DNA of 64,000 nucleotides from Pseudolabrys sp. Root1462 (GTDB lineage: Bacteria > Pseudomonadota > Alphaproteobacteria > Rhizobiales > Xanthobacteraceae), in NCBI RefSeq assembly GCF_001426945.1, contig NZ_LMFS01000003.1, positions 31,041 to 95,040 of the forward strand. The letters run 5' to 3'. Numbering within the stretch: position 1 is the first letter of the stretch; each line of letters begins with the position of its first letter. Positions 11,729-23,016 of this stretch are shown here, piece after piece. The notes beneath the pieces are model-generated. The model saw only the letters and a list, made by a program, of their open reading frames with translations, ran no database searches and was not told where the DNA came from. The position numbers and the translations under genes were made by a program.

Positions 11729-11757
11729 GGATGGCCGGGACAAGTCCGGCCATGACG
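11729..11757. repeat. Dispersed palindrome (ATGGCCGGGAC family), single arm
   Basis: GATGGCCGGGAC and the matching GTCCGGCCAT form a hairpin between gntK and recF. The same arm recurs in the compound elements at 25667-25797, 34830-34978 and 54511-54603, so this is one module of that family. Confidence 0.7.
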
Positions 11758-11773
11758 GCTAAATACACGGACG

Positions 11774-12919
11774 ATGACCGCCGCCTTTCTCCAACGTCTG
11801 TCGCTGGTGAACTTCCGCAGCTACCACGCCGCGCAGATCAATCTCGACCGCGCCGGGCCGGTGGTGCTGACCGGACAGAATGGCGCCGGCAAGACCAATC
11901 TCATCGAGGCGATCTCGATGCTGACGCCGGGCCGCGGCCTGCGCCGCGCCACGCTCGACGAACTCGCCTTCGCCGAAGGCGACGGCTCCTGGGCGGTATC
12001 GGCCGAGATCGAAGGCATGCTGGGCCTCGCCACCCTCGGCACCGGCATCGAGCCGCCGGCCGGCGACGACACGACCAACTCGCGCAAATGCCGCATCGAC
12101 CGCGAACCGGTATCCTCCGCCGCAGCCTTCGCCGACCATCTTCGCGTAATCTGGCTGACGCCGTCGATGGACCCGCTGTTCACCGGCCCCGCCGCCGACC
12201 GCCGCCGCTATCTCGATCGGCTCGTGCTGGCGGTGGATGCGCAGCATTCCAGCCGCGTCTCGGCGCTGGAACGCTCGCTGCGCTCGCGCAACCGCCTGCT
12301 CGAGGATCAGCGCAGCGACGCGCATTGGCTCGATGCCATCGAGCACGAGACTGCCGAGGTCGCGGTCGCCGTGTCGGCCGCGCGCTACGAGACCGTCAAC
12401 CGGCTCAGCGCGGCGCTCGATGCCGCGCGCGACGAGGCGCCGGCTTTCGCCATGCCGCGCATCGCGCTCGAAGGCTGGATGGAAAATCAGTGGCCCGTCA
12501 GCAGCGCCCGCGAGGTCGAAGATCGCTATCGTGAATTGCTGCGCGAGAGCCGCGGTCAGGACGCCGCGGCGGGACGCACGCTGGAAGGGCCGCACCGCGC
12601 CGATCTGAAAGTATTTCATGTCGGCAAGGGTATTGCTGCGGCCGACGCCTCGACCGGCGAGCAAAAGGCGATGCTGATACGCCTGTCGCTGGCGCACGCT
12701 CATCTCATCAAGGACATGACCGGCTACGCGCCGGTGATGCTGCTCGATGAAGTCGTGGCGCACCTCGATCCCGTGCGACGCGCCGCGCTCTACGAAGCTC
12801 TGACCTCGATCGGCGCGCAAGTGTGGATGACGGGCGCCGATCCGGCTGCATTTGCCGATATCGCCGATCGCGCGCAGTGGTTCGACGTGAAGCCGGGCGG
12901 CATCACCAAGCGTGCCTGA
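11774..12919 (+). CDS. recF: DNA replication and repair protein RecF
   Basis: SMC-like ATPase that loads RecA at gaps with RecO and RecR. The 381-residue product begins with the RecF N terminus (LQRLSLVNFRSY), Walker A GQNGAGKTNLIEAI, the signature motif STGEQKAMLIRLSLAHA, and Walker B LLDEVVAHLD. The loop after RRRYLDRLVL is the family position for coiled-coil-like arms. Position in the dnaA-dnaN-recF-gyrB order is conserved, but here the gnd/gntK pair precedes it and a ClC transporter follows before gyrB. Confidence 0.97.
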   Translation: MTAAFLQRLSLVNFRSYHAAQINLDRAGPVVLTGQNGAGKTNLIEAISMLTPGRGLRRATLDELAFAEGDGSWAVSAEIEGMLGLATLGTGIEPPAGDDTTNSRKCRIDREPVSSAAAFADHLRVIWLTPSMDPLFTGPAADRRRYLDRLVLAVDAQHSSRVSALERSLRSRNRLLEDQRSDAHWLDAIEHETAEVAVAVSAARYETVNRLSAALDAARDEAPAFAMPRIALEGWMENQWPVSSAREVEDRYRELLRESRGQDAAAGRTLEGPHRADLKVFHVGKGIAAADASTGEQKAMLIRLSLAHAHLIKDMTGYAPVMLLDEVVAHLDPVRRAALYEALTSIGAQVWMTGADPAAFADIADRAQWFDVKPGGITKRA

Positions 12920-13058
12920 ACGGCGAACCGCACGGGGTAAGGTTCCGTTAATCGAGATGTTTTGAAGTTTCGGAAAAAAGGAACAAACCCATACCCGCGA
13001 TCTTTACCCTGTGATCTCGGTACGCCGTTGGAAATGCTTCGAAAATGGATTTGCCGTC

Positions 13059-13277
13059 ATGTCACAGAAACACGCTTTGCAACTGGATTCGCCGCCGGCT
13101 GAAGGCCTGAGATGCGAGATGCATCGCGCCGTCGACAGGATCGGGCGCGAACTCGAGAAGCTCGAGATTCTCGCTGCCGCCATGGCCGCTTTCAGTCGGC
13201 CAGTTCCCGAATATGACACCCAGTTCCGGCACCAGCGGCATCTGACCGCCAGCGCCACGGTGCTGCGCAAGAGGTAA
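13059..13277 (+). CDS. Small hypothetical protein
   Basis: 72 residues beginning MSQKHALQLDSPP. The centre is a predicted amphipathic helix (AVDRIGRELEKLEILAAAM) and the C terminus is basic (ASATVLRKR). No motif is recognised and no ribosome site precedes the ATG at 13059, so the call rests on frame and composition only. It ends 3 bases before the stop of the convergent ClC gene. A similarly sized frame lies on the opposite strand and cannot be fully excluded. Confidence 0.4.
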   Translation: MSQKHALQLDSPPAEGLRCEMHRAVDRIGRELEKLEILAAAMAAFSRPVPEYDTQFRHQRHLTASATVLRKR

Positions 13278-13280
13278 CAG

Positions 13281-15035
13281 CTAGAGTTCGCCTGTCAGCG
13301 CACGGCGCTGCCGCTCGGATGCGTCGGAGAAGCGACGCAGAGCATGCGACTCCGATAACAAGCCCACGACCTGGCCACGCTCGGCGCTATCGACCACGGG
13401 CAACGCTTCGGCTTCGAACTTCTCGAAAGCCTTGATGGCCTCCTGAGCCGACATCTGCTGCAGCAGCACTTCGCCTTTGTGGCGCAAGAGCTCGGTGAGC
13501 GGCGTAACCGCGGGCACCTCGGCGGAATGCGCTTCCGCCACCATGACCATGCCGGCGTAGCGGCCGTCTTCGTCGATGGCGATGACCTGATTGGTCGAGC
13601 CGAGCGGGAAATTCTCGCGGAACGCCGTCAGCGGCGCTTCCGTGGATGTGGTGCGCACATCCGAGCGCATCATCTGAGCGACGGTCAGGTCGCGGATCCA
13701 GCCGACGTCGGCGCCGCCGCGAATGGTTTCGCCGCGCAGATGGAAGCGCCAGGTGGCGAACGAGTACCCGAAGAATTCGCGCGTCACCTGCATCGAGACG
13801 ATCACCGCGATCAACACCGTCGCCGTAAGCCACAGATCGCCCGTAGTCTCAAGCGCGATGAAGCACATGGTCAACGGACCGCCGATCACGGAGGCAGCCA
13901 TCGCGCTCATGCCGATGACGGCGTAAGCGTCGGAATTGACCGCGAGCGCCGGCCACAGGGTATTCATGCCGATGGCGAAGAGCTGACCGGCCAGTGCGCC
14001 GAGCAGCAGCGAGGCGAAGAACAGGCCGCCGCGGAATCCGGTGCCGAGCGACACGATCGAAGCGAACGACTTGAACAGCAGGAGCGTCGCCAGTGTCGCA
14101 ACCGGCATTTGGAACAAGGTGGTCAGATGCAGCGCGCCATGTCCGGACGACATCACGCGCGGCGTCACAATGGCCAGCAGGCCGACGATGGCGCCGCCGA
14201 TCATTGGCCGCAGCCAGGGACGCACGCGCAGACGGCCAAATAGCTGTTCGCAGGCGGCGACGCTGCGCATGATCAGGACGCCGAAACCGGCGGCGAGCAG
14301 GCCAAATCCGCCGGCCATGGCGAGATCACGGAACGCGATGGTTGAGACCTGGGCGGCTTCGATGCCGAGGCGATCCGGCGAAAAGGCGGCCGCGGTGAAG
14401 TAGCCGAACAGCGCCGCGACGCCGACCGGGGCCAGACTTGATACCGCGTAACTGCCGATGATCAGCTCGAAACCGTAAAAGGCGCCGCCCAGCGGCGCCC
14501 CGAAAGCGCCGGCGATGGCGCCGGCGGCGCCGCAGCCGACCAGCAGGCGCATGTCGCTGCGGCGCAGGCGGAAGGCCTGGCCCAGCTTCGACGCCAGGCC
14601 GCTCGATAGCTGCGTGTAGCCGGCCTCCAGGCCGACAGAGGCGCCAACGCCGCTCGACCAGACGGTCTGGGCGGCGACGATGAGGCTGCCGCGCATGGAC
14701 ATGCGGCCGCCGTGCAGCGCGTTGGCCTCGATCGGGTCGACCTCGGTGCCGCGCCAGCGCGAAATCCACCAGCTGGTGAGGCCCAGCGCCAGGCCGCCGA
14801 GACAGGGGACCAGAAAGGCAAACAGCGGATCGATGGAGGTGCGCCCGGACAGGCGCTCGCCGGGGTCGAGGCCGAAGAAGTGCAGGTGCATGAACGCCAC
14901 CAGCGCGCCCATGACGGCGACGACCACACCCGCCAGGCCGCCAACCAACGCCGCAAGCAATATGATGCTCGACTCGCGAGCGCGGATGAAGGCGCGCAAG
15001 CGGTGGGGAACTTCGAAGCCGTTGAAAGGGCGCAT
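13281..15035 (-). CDS. Divergent ClC-family chloride channel/transporter with CBS domains
   Basis: 584-residue membrane protein with about ten hydrophobic segments, followed from about residue 440 by a pair of CBS domains (TVAQMMRSDVRTTSTEAP and VLLQQMSAQEAIKAFEKF). The family signature around the gating glutamate reads GASVGLEAGYTQ where classical ClCs have GREGP; the glutamate is kept, but Arg, Gly and Pro are changed. The GSGIP motif that carries the central chloride-binding serine is not recognisable. GFRGGLFFASL matches the third filter region. It could exchange chloride or another anion against protons; altered selectivity is inference. It is convergent with the small hypothetical gene and divergent from gyrB. 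Confidence 0.88.
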   Translation of the reverse strand: MRPFNGFEVPHRLRAFIRARESSIILLAALVGGLAGVVVAVMGALVAFMHLHFFGLDPGERLSGRTSIDPLFAFLVPCLGGLALGLTSWWISRWRGTEVDPIEANALHGGRMSMRGSLIVAAQTVWSSGVGASVGLEAGYTQLSSGLASKLGQAFRLRRSDMRLLVGCGAAGAIAGAFGAPLGGAFYGFELIIGSYAVSSLAPVGVAALFGYFTAAAFSPDRLGIEAAQVSTIAFRDLAMAGGFGLLAAGFGVLIMRSVAACEQLFGRLRVRPWLRPMIGGAIVGLLAIVTPRVMSSGHGALHLTTLFQMPVATLATLLLFKSFASIVSLGTGFRGGLFFASLLLGALAGQLFAIGMNTLWPALAVNSDAYAVIGMSAMAASVIGGPLTMCFIALETTGDLWLTATVLIAVIVSMQVTREFFGYSFATWRFHLRGETIRGGADVGWIRDLTVAQMMRSDVRTTSTEAPLTAFRENFPLGSTNQVIAIDEDGRYAGMVMVAEAHSAEVPAVTPLTELLRHKGEVLLQQMSAQEAIKAFEKFEAEALPVVDSAERGQVVGLLSESHALRRFSDASERQRRALTGEL

Positions 15036-17813
<2,778 letters not shown>

Positions 17814-17927
17814 TCCGCCATCGTCATGTCGGGTAACGCATAAGCGTAGATTCGCGGCGGGGAGTGCGGCGGAGCTGGTCGGTTCGTAACGGAATGCTGG
17901 TGTCAGAAGGCCTTCCCGTCTTAGCTC

Positions 17928-18116
17928 CTATTTTCCTTTTAGCGCGTCCTTGACCGTGTCTTTGAGGCCGCCGATGGCGTTCTGAACCTTGCCCTCGACC
18001 TTGTCGGCCTTGCCTTCCGCCTCCAGTTTGGAGTCACCGGCAGCCTTGCCGACGGCCTGCTTCACCGCGCCTTTGACTTGCTTTGCCGATCCGATAACCC
18101 TGTTTTTGTCGATCAT
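17928..18116 (-). CDS. CsbD-family stress protein
   Basis: 62-residue, Lys/Ala/Gly-rich, hydrophilic product with the CsbD pattern: GSAKQVKGAVKQAVGKAAGD followed by KADKVEGKVQNAIGGLKD. CsbD proteins accumulate under general stress in many bacteria; their molecular role is not settled. AGAGGATC sits 5 bases before the ATG. It lies in a cluster of small stress-type genes (secreted protein, cupin, DUF1328). I checked its upstream DNA for an EcfG promoter: the best match on its strand, GGAAT-N18-CGTC, has wrong spacing and a mismatch. Confidence 0.9.
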   Translation of the reverse strand: MIDKNRVIGSAKQVKGAVKQAVGKAAGDSKLEAEGKADKVEGKVQNAIGGLKDTVKDALKGK

Positions 18117-18181
18117 TTGATCCTCTATTTCTAGGAATTGTCACGGACGGACGCTCGTTTTGACGCTATCGATTCCGATCA

Positions 18182-18523
18182 CTAGCGGCGGGCGTCGCCG
18201 ATCTGACAGAAGGCATGCTGTGACTGACATTTTGCGCGCGCTTCCTCGCGGTTCTTGCCAGTCGCAGTACAAGTCGTGCGGGAAAGCACGATCGGAAAGG
18301 CAGGGCATGCGACTTCAAACTTGTATCCGGTGAGATTGCGCCAGGCCCGCTTCACTTTCTGCTTCACGGTCTCAGGCTTCTTCTTTTCTTGCACGAGCTG
18401 GATGGCGGACAATCCATCGATGCGAGAAAGACCAACCTGCGGCATCGCTCCAGCGTTGAGCGGCATGATCAGAACAGCGACTGCGAGCGCAAGTGCAGAG
18501 AAACCATTGCAATTCATTTTCAT
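18182..18523 (-). CDS. Small exported protein with four cysteines
   Basis: 113 residues. The N terminus is a typical Sec signal (NGFSALALAVAVLIMPLNAGAM). The mature part is basic (KKKPETVKQKVKRAWRNLTG) and has paired cysteines in VACPAFPIVLSRTTCTATGK and KCQSQHAFCQIGD, compatible with two periplasmic disulfides. I do not recognise the family. ATG at 18523 is chosen because a G-rich ribosome site (AGGGGGG) ends about 9 bases upstream; an in-frame codon at 18559 would extend it into the non-signal sequence. Likely periplasmic. Confidence 0.7.
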   Translation of the reverse strand: MKMNCNGFSALALAVAVLIMPLNAGAMPQVGLSRIDGLSAIQLVQEKKKPETVKQKVKRAWRNLTGYKFEVACPAFPIVLSRTTCTATGKNREEARAKCQSQHAFCQIGDARR

Positions 18524-18928
18524 CGAAGATGACCCCCCTTGTTTGAATATCGAGTGCAATTTTAGCTGACATTATTTCGCAACTCCGGTGGCCCCGGATT
18601 GACCCAAATCAACTATGTCGGGTGCCGGCGTAGTCTAATTATTGCAATGGGTCTTGCCGGCTTGGCTCAAGTGACAAATGAGATTCCACGGGTAAAAAGG
18701 CGGGGAATCATAATTATTCATAAAGAGTTACGTACGACGCCGACTGCCGTTCCCTCGACGGCCTCACCGCCGGTTTCAACAACCGGCGCATTGCCCAGTT
18801 GTCCGTTGCTCTGCGATCTCGCTTTATGAAAAAGAAATGATCTCGCATGCCATCACACGCCGAATGGCCGTTCTACCCTGCGTTCGGATATCGGCCCAGC
18901 GCTGACGGACAACTAAACGGAGGTTGTT
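18524..18928 (+). other. Intergenic region, divergent promoters
   Basis: 405 bases between the minus-strand exported protein and the plus-strand cupin gene. The middle is AT-rich with an imperfect palindrome around 18705-18721 (GAATCATAATTATTC). A 76-codon open frame here has no ribosome site or similarity and is not called. GGAGG at about 18918-18923 is the cupin ribosome site. Confidence 0.5.
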
Positions 18929-19321
18929 ATGAAGGGCTTTGTACAGGACATCGAGGATCTCGCTGTCAAGAACAATGAGTTTCGCCGGGTTCTCTACACG
19001 GCAAAGCACTGCCAACTTGTCCTCATGGCGTTACGGCCCAAAGAAGAAATCGGGGCTGAAGTGCACAAACTCGACCAGTTCTTTCGCGTTGAGGAAGGGA
19101 CGGGCGAGGCGGTTCTCGATGGCGTTCGGACGGCGATTAAGGCGGGATTTGCGGTCGTCGTTCCGGCCGGCGCCAAGCACAACATCATCAATACCGGCAG
19201 TGTCCCGCTGAAGCTCTACACGCTGTATTCGCCGCCGAATCATCGAGATGGAGTCGTTCACCATACCCGCGCCGACGCAGAGGCAGACAACGAACACTTC
19301 GACGGCAAAACGACGGAATAA
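18929..19321 (+). CDS. Cupin-domain protein
   Basis: 130-residue single-domain cupin. The first conserved block is GAEVHKLDQFFRVEEGTGEAVLDG and the second is VVVPAGAKHNIINTG, followed by PLKLYTLYSPPNH. The metal-ligand set is reduced: only one histidine is kept in motif 1 (VHKLDQ in place of HxH), with one in motif 2. Such small cupins can bind a metal and act on or sense a small molecule; no substrate can be named. GGAGG lies about 6 bases before the ATG. The acidic C-terminal tail (ADAEADNEHFDG) is probably flexible. Confidence 0.85.
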   Translation: MKGFVQDIEDLAVKNNEFRRVLYTAKHCQLVLMALRPKEEIGAEVHKLDQFFRVEEGTGEAVLDGVRTAIKAGFAVVVPAGAKHNIINTGSVPLKLYTLYSPPNHRDGVVHHTRADAEADNEHFDGKTTE

Positions 19322-19434
19322 AAGGCCGGCCGGGTACTGAACCATTCGTTGCTAATATAAGCCTGAACTGGCTTTAATGCGAATGTGCGACAAGGCACAA
19401 TTCAGCATCGGCATGCCCAGACAGGATATCCATC

Positions 19435-20487
19435 GTGCCGACCGAAGAGGATAAATCCAAGGAGCAGAAAGCGGCGGAGTTGGAGGTCGATAGCTTCCGG
19501 AAAGACCTCGGGCCGTTCGTCGTCGCCGCTGAAACGACGCGCATGGCGATGGTGTTTACGGATGCCAAAGAAGCCAGCCACCCGCTCATTTTTGCCAATG
19601 ATAGTTTCCTGTCATTATCGGGCTACACCCGCGAGGAGACGCTCGGTCGGAATTTCGACTTCTTGCTGGACAGCCCGGCGAGTGTCGAAGCGCGGCGGCA
19701 AGTTGAAGCTGCGTTTGCCGGCGGTTCCCAAGGGGATATTGAGATTTGTTTTCGCCGGAAGGACGGCAGCAAGTTCTGGGCCGCCACCCTCGTCAGCCCG
19801 GTTCGCGACAAAGGCGGTGATATTGTCCAGCACTTCGTCTCGTTCGTGGATGTGTCCAAGCACATGCAGGAGGAAGAGCACCTCCGGTTTTTGCTGGCCG
19901 AATTAAATCACCGCACTCAGAACACGCTCGCGACCGTACAGGCGATCGCCGTGCAGACATTGCGTGGCGCGGCAGACAAAGAGGTCGTCCAAGCCTTTGA
20001 AGGACGAATTCTGGCGCTGTCAAAGGCCCATAGCCTGTTGGGCAGCAAGCATTGGCGGGCTGTTGGCCTGCACGAAATCACTGATCGAATATTGCAGCCC
20101 TTTGGCCTCAACGACCGCCGAATTGCCCATTTTTCAATTAAGGGCGACGACGTCCGCCTGGAGCCAAAGGCGGCGCTGACCCTAGCCATGGTGTTCCACG
20201 AACTGGCGACCAATGCGGCAAAATACGGCGCGCTCTCCGACGACGCCGCTGGCAAGGTCGATATCACCTGGCAAGTCGAGCCGACCGCGCAAGGTGAGCG
20301 GTTGCGGCTGCGATGGCAGGAAAGCGGTGGGCCGCCGGTGACACCGCCCCGCCGAAAGGGCTTTGGATCGCGCCTGATCGAGGGCGGACTGGCGCGGGAC
20401 CTTGATGGCGAAGTCCGCCTCGACTACGACCCCGCGGGCTTGGTTTGCCAGATCACCATGCCTGTTCCGCGGCCGGCGGTTGAATGA
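19435..20487 (+). CDS. HWE-family sensor histidine kinase with a cysteine-less LOV-like PAS domain
   Basis: 350-residue soluble kinase. Residues about 25-140 form a PAS domain closely following the LOV pattern (LSGYTREETLGRNFDFL, RRKDGSKFWAATLVSPVRD), but Phe74 stands where photoactive LOV domains have the adduct cysteine (GRNCRFLQ), and the flavin-contacting Asn after FW is Ala. The kinase has phospho-acceptor His159 in AELNHRTQNTL, the N-box HELATNAAKYGAL with the family His, and the Trp-x-Glu of HWE kinases in RWQESGG. No membrane segment, so a cytoplasmic signal is likely. GTG start at 19435 with a weak ribosome site. A single-domain response regulator follows 3 bases later. Confidence 0.92.
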   Translation: MPTEEDKSKEQKAAELEVDSFRKDLGPFVVAAETTRMAMVFTDAKEASHPLIFANDSFLSLSGYTREETLGRNFDFLLDSPASVEARRQVEAAFAGGSQGDIEICFRRKDGSKFWAATLVSPVRDKGGDIVQHFVSFVDVSKHMQEEEHLRFLLAELNHRTQNTLATVQAIAVQTLRGAADKEVVQAFEGRILALSKAHSLLGSKHWRAVGLHEITDRILQPFGLNDRRIAHFSIKGDDVRLEPKAALTLAMVFHELATNAAKYGALSDDAAGKVDITWQVEPTAQGERLRLRWQESGGPPVTPPRRKGFGSRLIEGGLARDLDGEVRLDYDPAGLVCQITMPVPRPAVE

Positions 20488-20490
20488 GCC

Positions 20491-20856
20491 ATGAGTAGTC
20501 CCCTCTCCGGCCGCACAGTTCTCGTCGTCGAGGACGAGATGCTGGTGGCATGGCTGCTCGAAGACATGCTCGTGGATTTAGGCTGCGTGGTCATTGGCCC
20601 CGCTGCCAAAGTCAATCATGCGTTGATGATGATCCAGGCTAACGCCATCGACATCGCGGTACTTGACGTCAATCTCAACGGGGAGACGAGTTACCCTATA
20701 GCCGATGCGCTCGCCGCGCGTGGCGTGCCGTTTGCTTTTGTGACCGGCTATGACAAGGACAGAATGCCAGATGGCTACCGAGCCTTTTCGGTATTGCAGA
20801 AGCCATTTCATCGGGCGGAATTAAGCGCCACGCTGACAAGACTACTATTGCCATAG
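20491..20856 (+). CDS. Single-domain response regulator
   Basis: 121-residue receiver domain without an output domain. The acidic pocket VVEDEM (Glu14, Asp15), phospho-acceptor Asp59 in AVLDVNLNG, the conserved Thr in FVTGYD and Lys in LQKPFH are all present. It follows the HWE kinase stop by 3 bases, so it is almost certainly the cognate partner, either relaying phosphate to a further protein or acting as a phosphate sink. In this order HWE kinases often feed the general stress response through PhyR; this protein is not PhyR, as it lacks the sigma-like domain. Confidence 0.95.
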   Translation: MSSPLSGRTVLVVEDEMLVAWLLEDMLVDLGCVVIGPAAKVNHALMMIQANAIDIAVLDVNLNGETSYPIADALAARGVPFAFVTGYDKDRMPDGYRAFSVLQKPFHRAELSATLTRLLLP

Positions 20857-21026
20857 GGACCGCCCGTGGAGTTGGCACCGGCGCGGAGTCCGCGCCGCGC
20901 CAAGAGTCCGCATGAGCCTTTGCGGAACTCGTCGTTAGCCGGCAGCGCTGCCTAATGCCTCGCGCATATTGGAAGGGTCACTTACGCCTGCTTTTGCTGA
21001 CGTGTCCCATCGAGCTGATTCCGTCG

Positions 21027-22256
21027 TCACTGTTCTGCCTCCCGTGCGGCCAAGGCGGCGCGGGCGCGCTTTGATCCCGACAACAGCACGACGCCGCCGA
21101 GCACGCTGGTAACGGCGAGGATGGCGATCACCATCAGCGTGCCGCTGCCCTTGCCCAGGCTGATGCCGGACGAAATAATCGCGCCGATTCCGAGTTGCAT
21201 GAAGCCCAGCAACGCTGCCGCGCTGCCGACGTTGCGCTTGAACGGCGACAGCGCCATCGACGAGCCGTTCGGACTGATGATGCCAAGACAACTCAGGCAG
21301 ATGAAGAACAGCGCGATCGTGCCGTAGAGGCCGACGAAGCCGGCCCAGATGCCGATTGCGAAGGTCACGCTGGCGACGACCTGCACCGTCACCATCGTCG
21401 CGAAGAGGTTCTGGCTGGAAAACTTCTTCAGCAGCAGCACATTCACCTGGCTGGCGCCGATCAGCCCCGCCGCGAGCGCGGCGAAGACGCTGCTGTAGGC
21501 GCCAGGGGACAGGTGGAAGTCGCCCATGAAGACGATCGGCGAGCCGGCGACATAGGCGAACAGCCCGGAGAACGACAAGGCGCCGGCGAGCGCGTAAGTC
21601 GTGAACGCCGGGTGGCGCGCGATGGCGGCGTATTCGCGCAGAATCGGTCCTGGCTTAAGCGAGATGCCGCGGTCCGGCCGATGGCCTTCCGGCAGCAGGA
21701 ACCACGTCAGCGCCAGGATGACGGAGACGACGGCGAACAGCACCAGGAACACAGCGCGCCAGCCCCATAGAGCGACGACGAAGCCACCGACCGTCGGCGC
21801 GGCGAGTGGCGATACCGCGATGAACAGGAACAGTGACGACAGGATGCGCGCGCTTTGCCGCGGCGGAAAGAAATCGCGCACCATTGCCAATGAAGCCACC
21901 TGCGCGCCGCAGCCGCCGAGACCCTGCAGGAAACGCATCGCCACCAGCATTTCGATGCCGGTCGATAATGCGCAGCCGACCGAGGCGGCGAGAAACAGCA
22001 ACAAGCCAAATGCCAGAGGCGGCTTGCGTCCGAAACGGTCAAGCAAGGGGCCGTAGAATAACTGGCCGCTGGCCAGGCCGATGAAGTAGGCCGACAAGGT
22101 CAGCGAGATGGCGCTCGTAGGCACGCCGAAATCGCTGGCGACCTTCAGATAGGCCGTCAAATACATATCGATGCTGAACGGGCTGACGACGCTCAGGCTG
22201 CCGAGCAGGCAGAGGATGAACAGCGGCGAGCGTTGCGGACGAGAATCGGATTCCAT
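21027..22256 (-). CDS. Bcr/CflA-family drug exporter (MFS)
   Basis: 409-residue, 12-helix major facilitator. The N terminus (LGSLSVVSPFSIDMYLTAYLKV) matches the Bcr/CflA start with the SIDMYLPA-like motif, and the MFS motif A is present as GPLLDRFGRKPPL. The RFLQGLGGCGAQVASLAMVRDFF block is typical of this family. Members export bicyclomycin, sulfonamides or chloramphenicol by proton antiport; the substrate here is unknown. The cytoplasmic C terminus is short and basic (GSKRARAALAAREAEQ). It stands alone between the response regulator and a secreted Tyr/Gly-rich protein, on the minus strand. Confidence 0.93.
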   Translation of the reverse strand: MESDSRPQRSPLFILCLLGSLSVVSPFSIDMYLTAYLKVASDFGVPTSAISLTLSAYFIGLASGQLFYGPLLDRFGRKPPLAFGLLLFLAASVGCALSTGIEMLVAMRFLQGLGGCGAQVASLAMVRDFFPPRQSARILSSLFLFIAVSPLAAPTVGGFVVALWGWRAVFLVLFAVVSVILALTWFLLPEGHRPDRGISLKPGPILREYAAIARHPAFTTYALAGALSFSGLFAYVAGSPIVFMGDFHLSPGAYSSVFAALAAGLIGASQVNVLLLKKFSSQNLFATMVTVQVVASVTFAIGIWAGFVGLYGTIALFFICLSCLGIISPNGSSMALSPFKRNVGSAAALLGFMQLGIGAIISSGISLGKGSGTLMVIAILAVTSVLGGVVLLSGSKRARAALAAREAEQ

Positions 22257-22403
22257 CGGCGCACGTGTAGCCGATAATCGCGGGCACCGCGATCACGGCG
22301 CGCTGCGGTGTACACCGAAGGATCTATCGGTGTCCGAACGTCCTCGGAACGGTGAAGCCTCGGAGCGGAACTGCCGCCCCGAGCTTCTCTGCCTGCCGCT
22401 GAT

Positions 22404-22868
22404 TCAGTAGCAGACGCGCGTGCGTCCCCAGACCCAGCCGCCATAGGGACCAGCCACGCGAACACGGCGGAAGGTGCAATTGTCGCCGTATCGTTCGCCG
22501 TAACCGACGCGGTAAGCGCTGGTGCCGCCGTAATACTCGCCGCCGGAATATTGATACGGGCGATCGTAGTAGGATGCACCTCGGTAGGTCTCTCCGTAAG
22601 CTACGGTGCGATAGGGCGTTCCGTAATATGAGGTGCGGGCCGGCGGAGCGTAGTAGCCGTGGCGATAGCCCTCATCGACACGCACGTAGCTCACCTTACG
22701 AACGTACTTGACGACTTTCCGGTAGCAACAATTCGAGGAATACGAGACCACGCCGCGCGTGCCGTAGCCGCCGTCGTAATATTCGCCCGCGATCACACTG
22801 TGTGACGTCGCGAGAGAGGCAAAGCCGAAAGCCAGGAAAGCGAAGATCAATAGGGGAATCGGACGCAT
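22404..22868 (-). CDS. Exported Tyr/Gly-rich protein
   Basis: 154 residues. A clear signal peptide (IPLLIFAFLAFGFASLATSH) is followed by a mature chain in which Tyr, Gly, Arg and Ser dominate (EYYDGGYGTRG, YYGTPYRTVAYGETYRG, YYGGTSAYRVGYGERYG). Cysteines occur as a CC pair near the mature N terminus and as two more at the C terminus (DNCTFRRVRV, RVCY). I do not recognise a family. GGAGG 7 bases upstream decides the ATG at 22868. It is probably periplasmic or surface exposed; the composition suggests a disordered or fibrous, possibly cross-linkable chain, which is inference. Confidence 0.8.
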   Translation of the reverse strand: MRPIPLLIFAFLAFGFASLATSHSVIAGEYYDGGYGTRGVVSYSSNCCYRKVVKYVRKVSYVRVDEGYRHGYYAPPARTSYYGTPYRTVAYGETYRGASYYDRPYQYSGGEYYGGTSAYRVGYGERYGDNCTFRRVRVAGPYGGWVWGRTRVCY

Positions 22869-23016
22869 GATTAGTCCTCCCAAACGCAGAACAGCCGGCC
22901 GGATAGGCCGCTTGTTTATAATTTTAGCAGAATATTAACCATTATGGCGAACGCGTTATGCGGCCGCCAAGTCATTGAAAACAAACAACTGTCAGGGGGC
23001 GGCGGTATCCGCCTGC

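Noticed and set aside
13004..13270. Minus-strand open frame opposite the small hypothetical gene at 13059
   Set aside because: No ribosome site and Ser/Arg-rich translation; the plus-strand frame has a more protein-like helix. Low certainty for either.
18117..18160. EcfG promoter for the CsbD gene
   Set aside because: GGAAT-N18-CGTC on the right strand has wrong spacing; the better GGAAT-N17-CGTT is on the opposite strand.
18599..18829. 76-codon open frame between the exported protein and cupin genes
   Set aside because: No ribosome site, no similarity, in an AT-rich promoter region.
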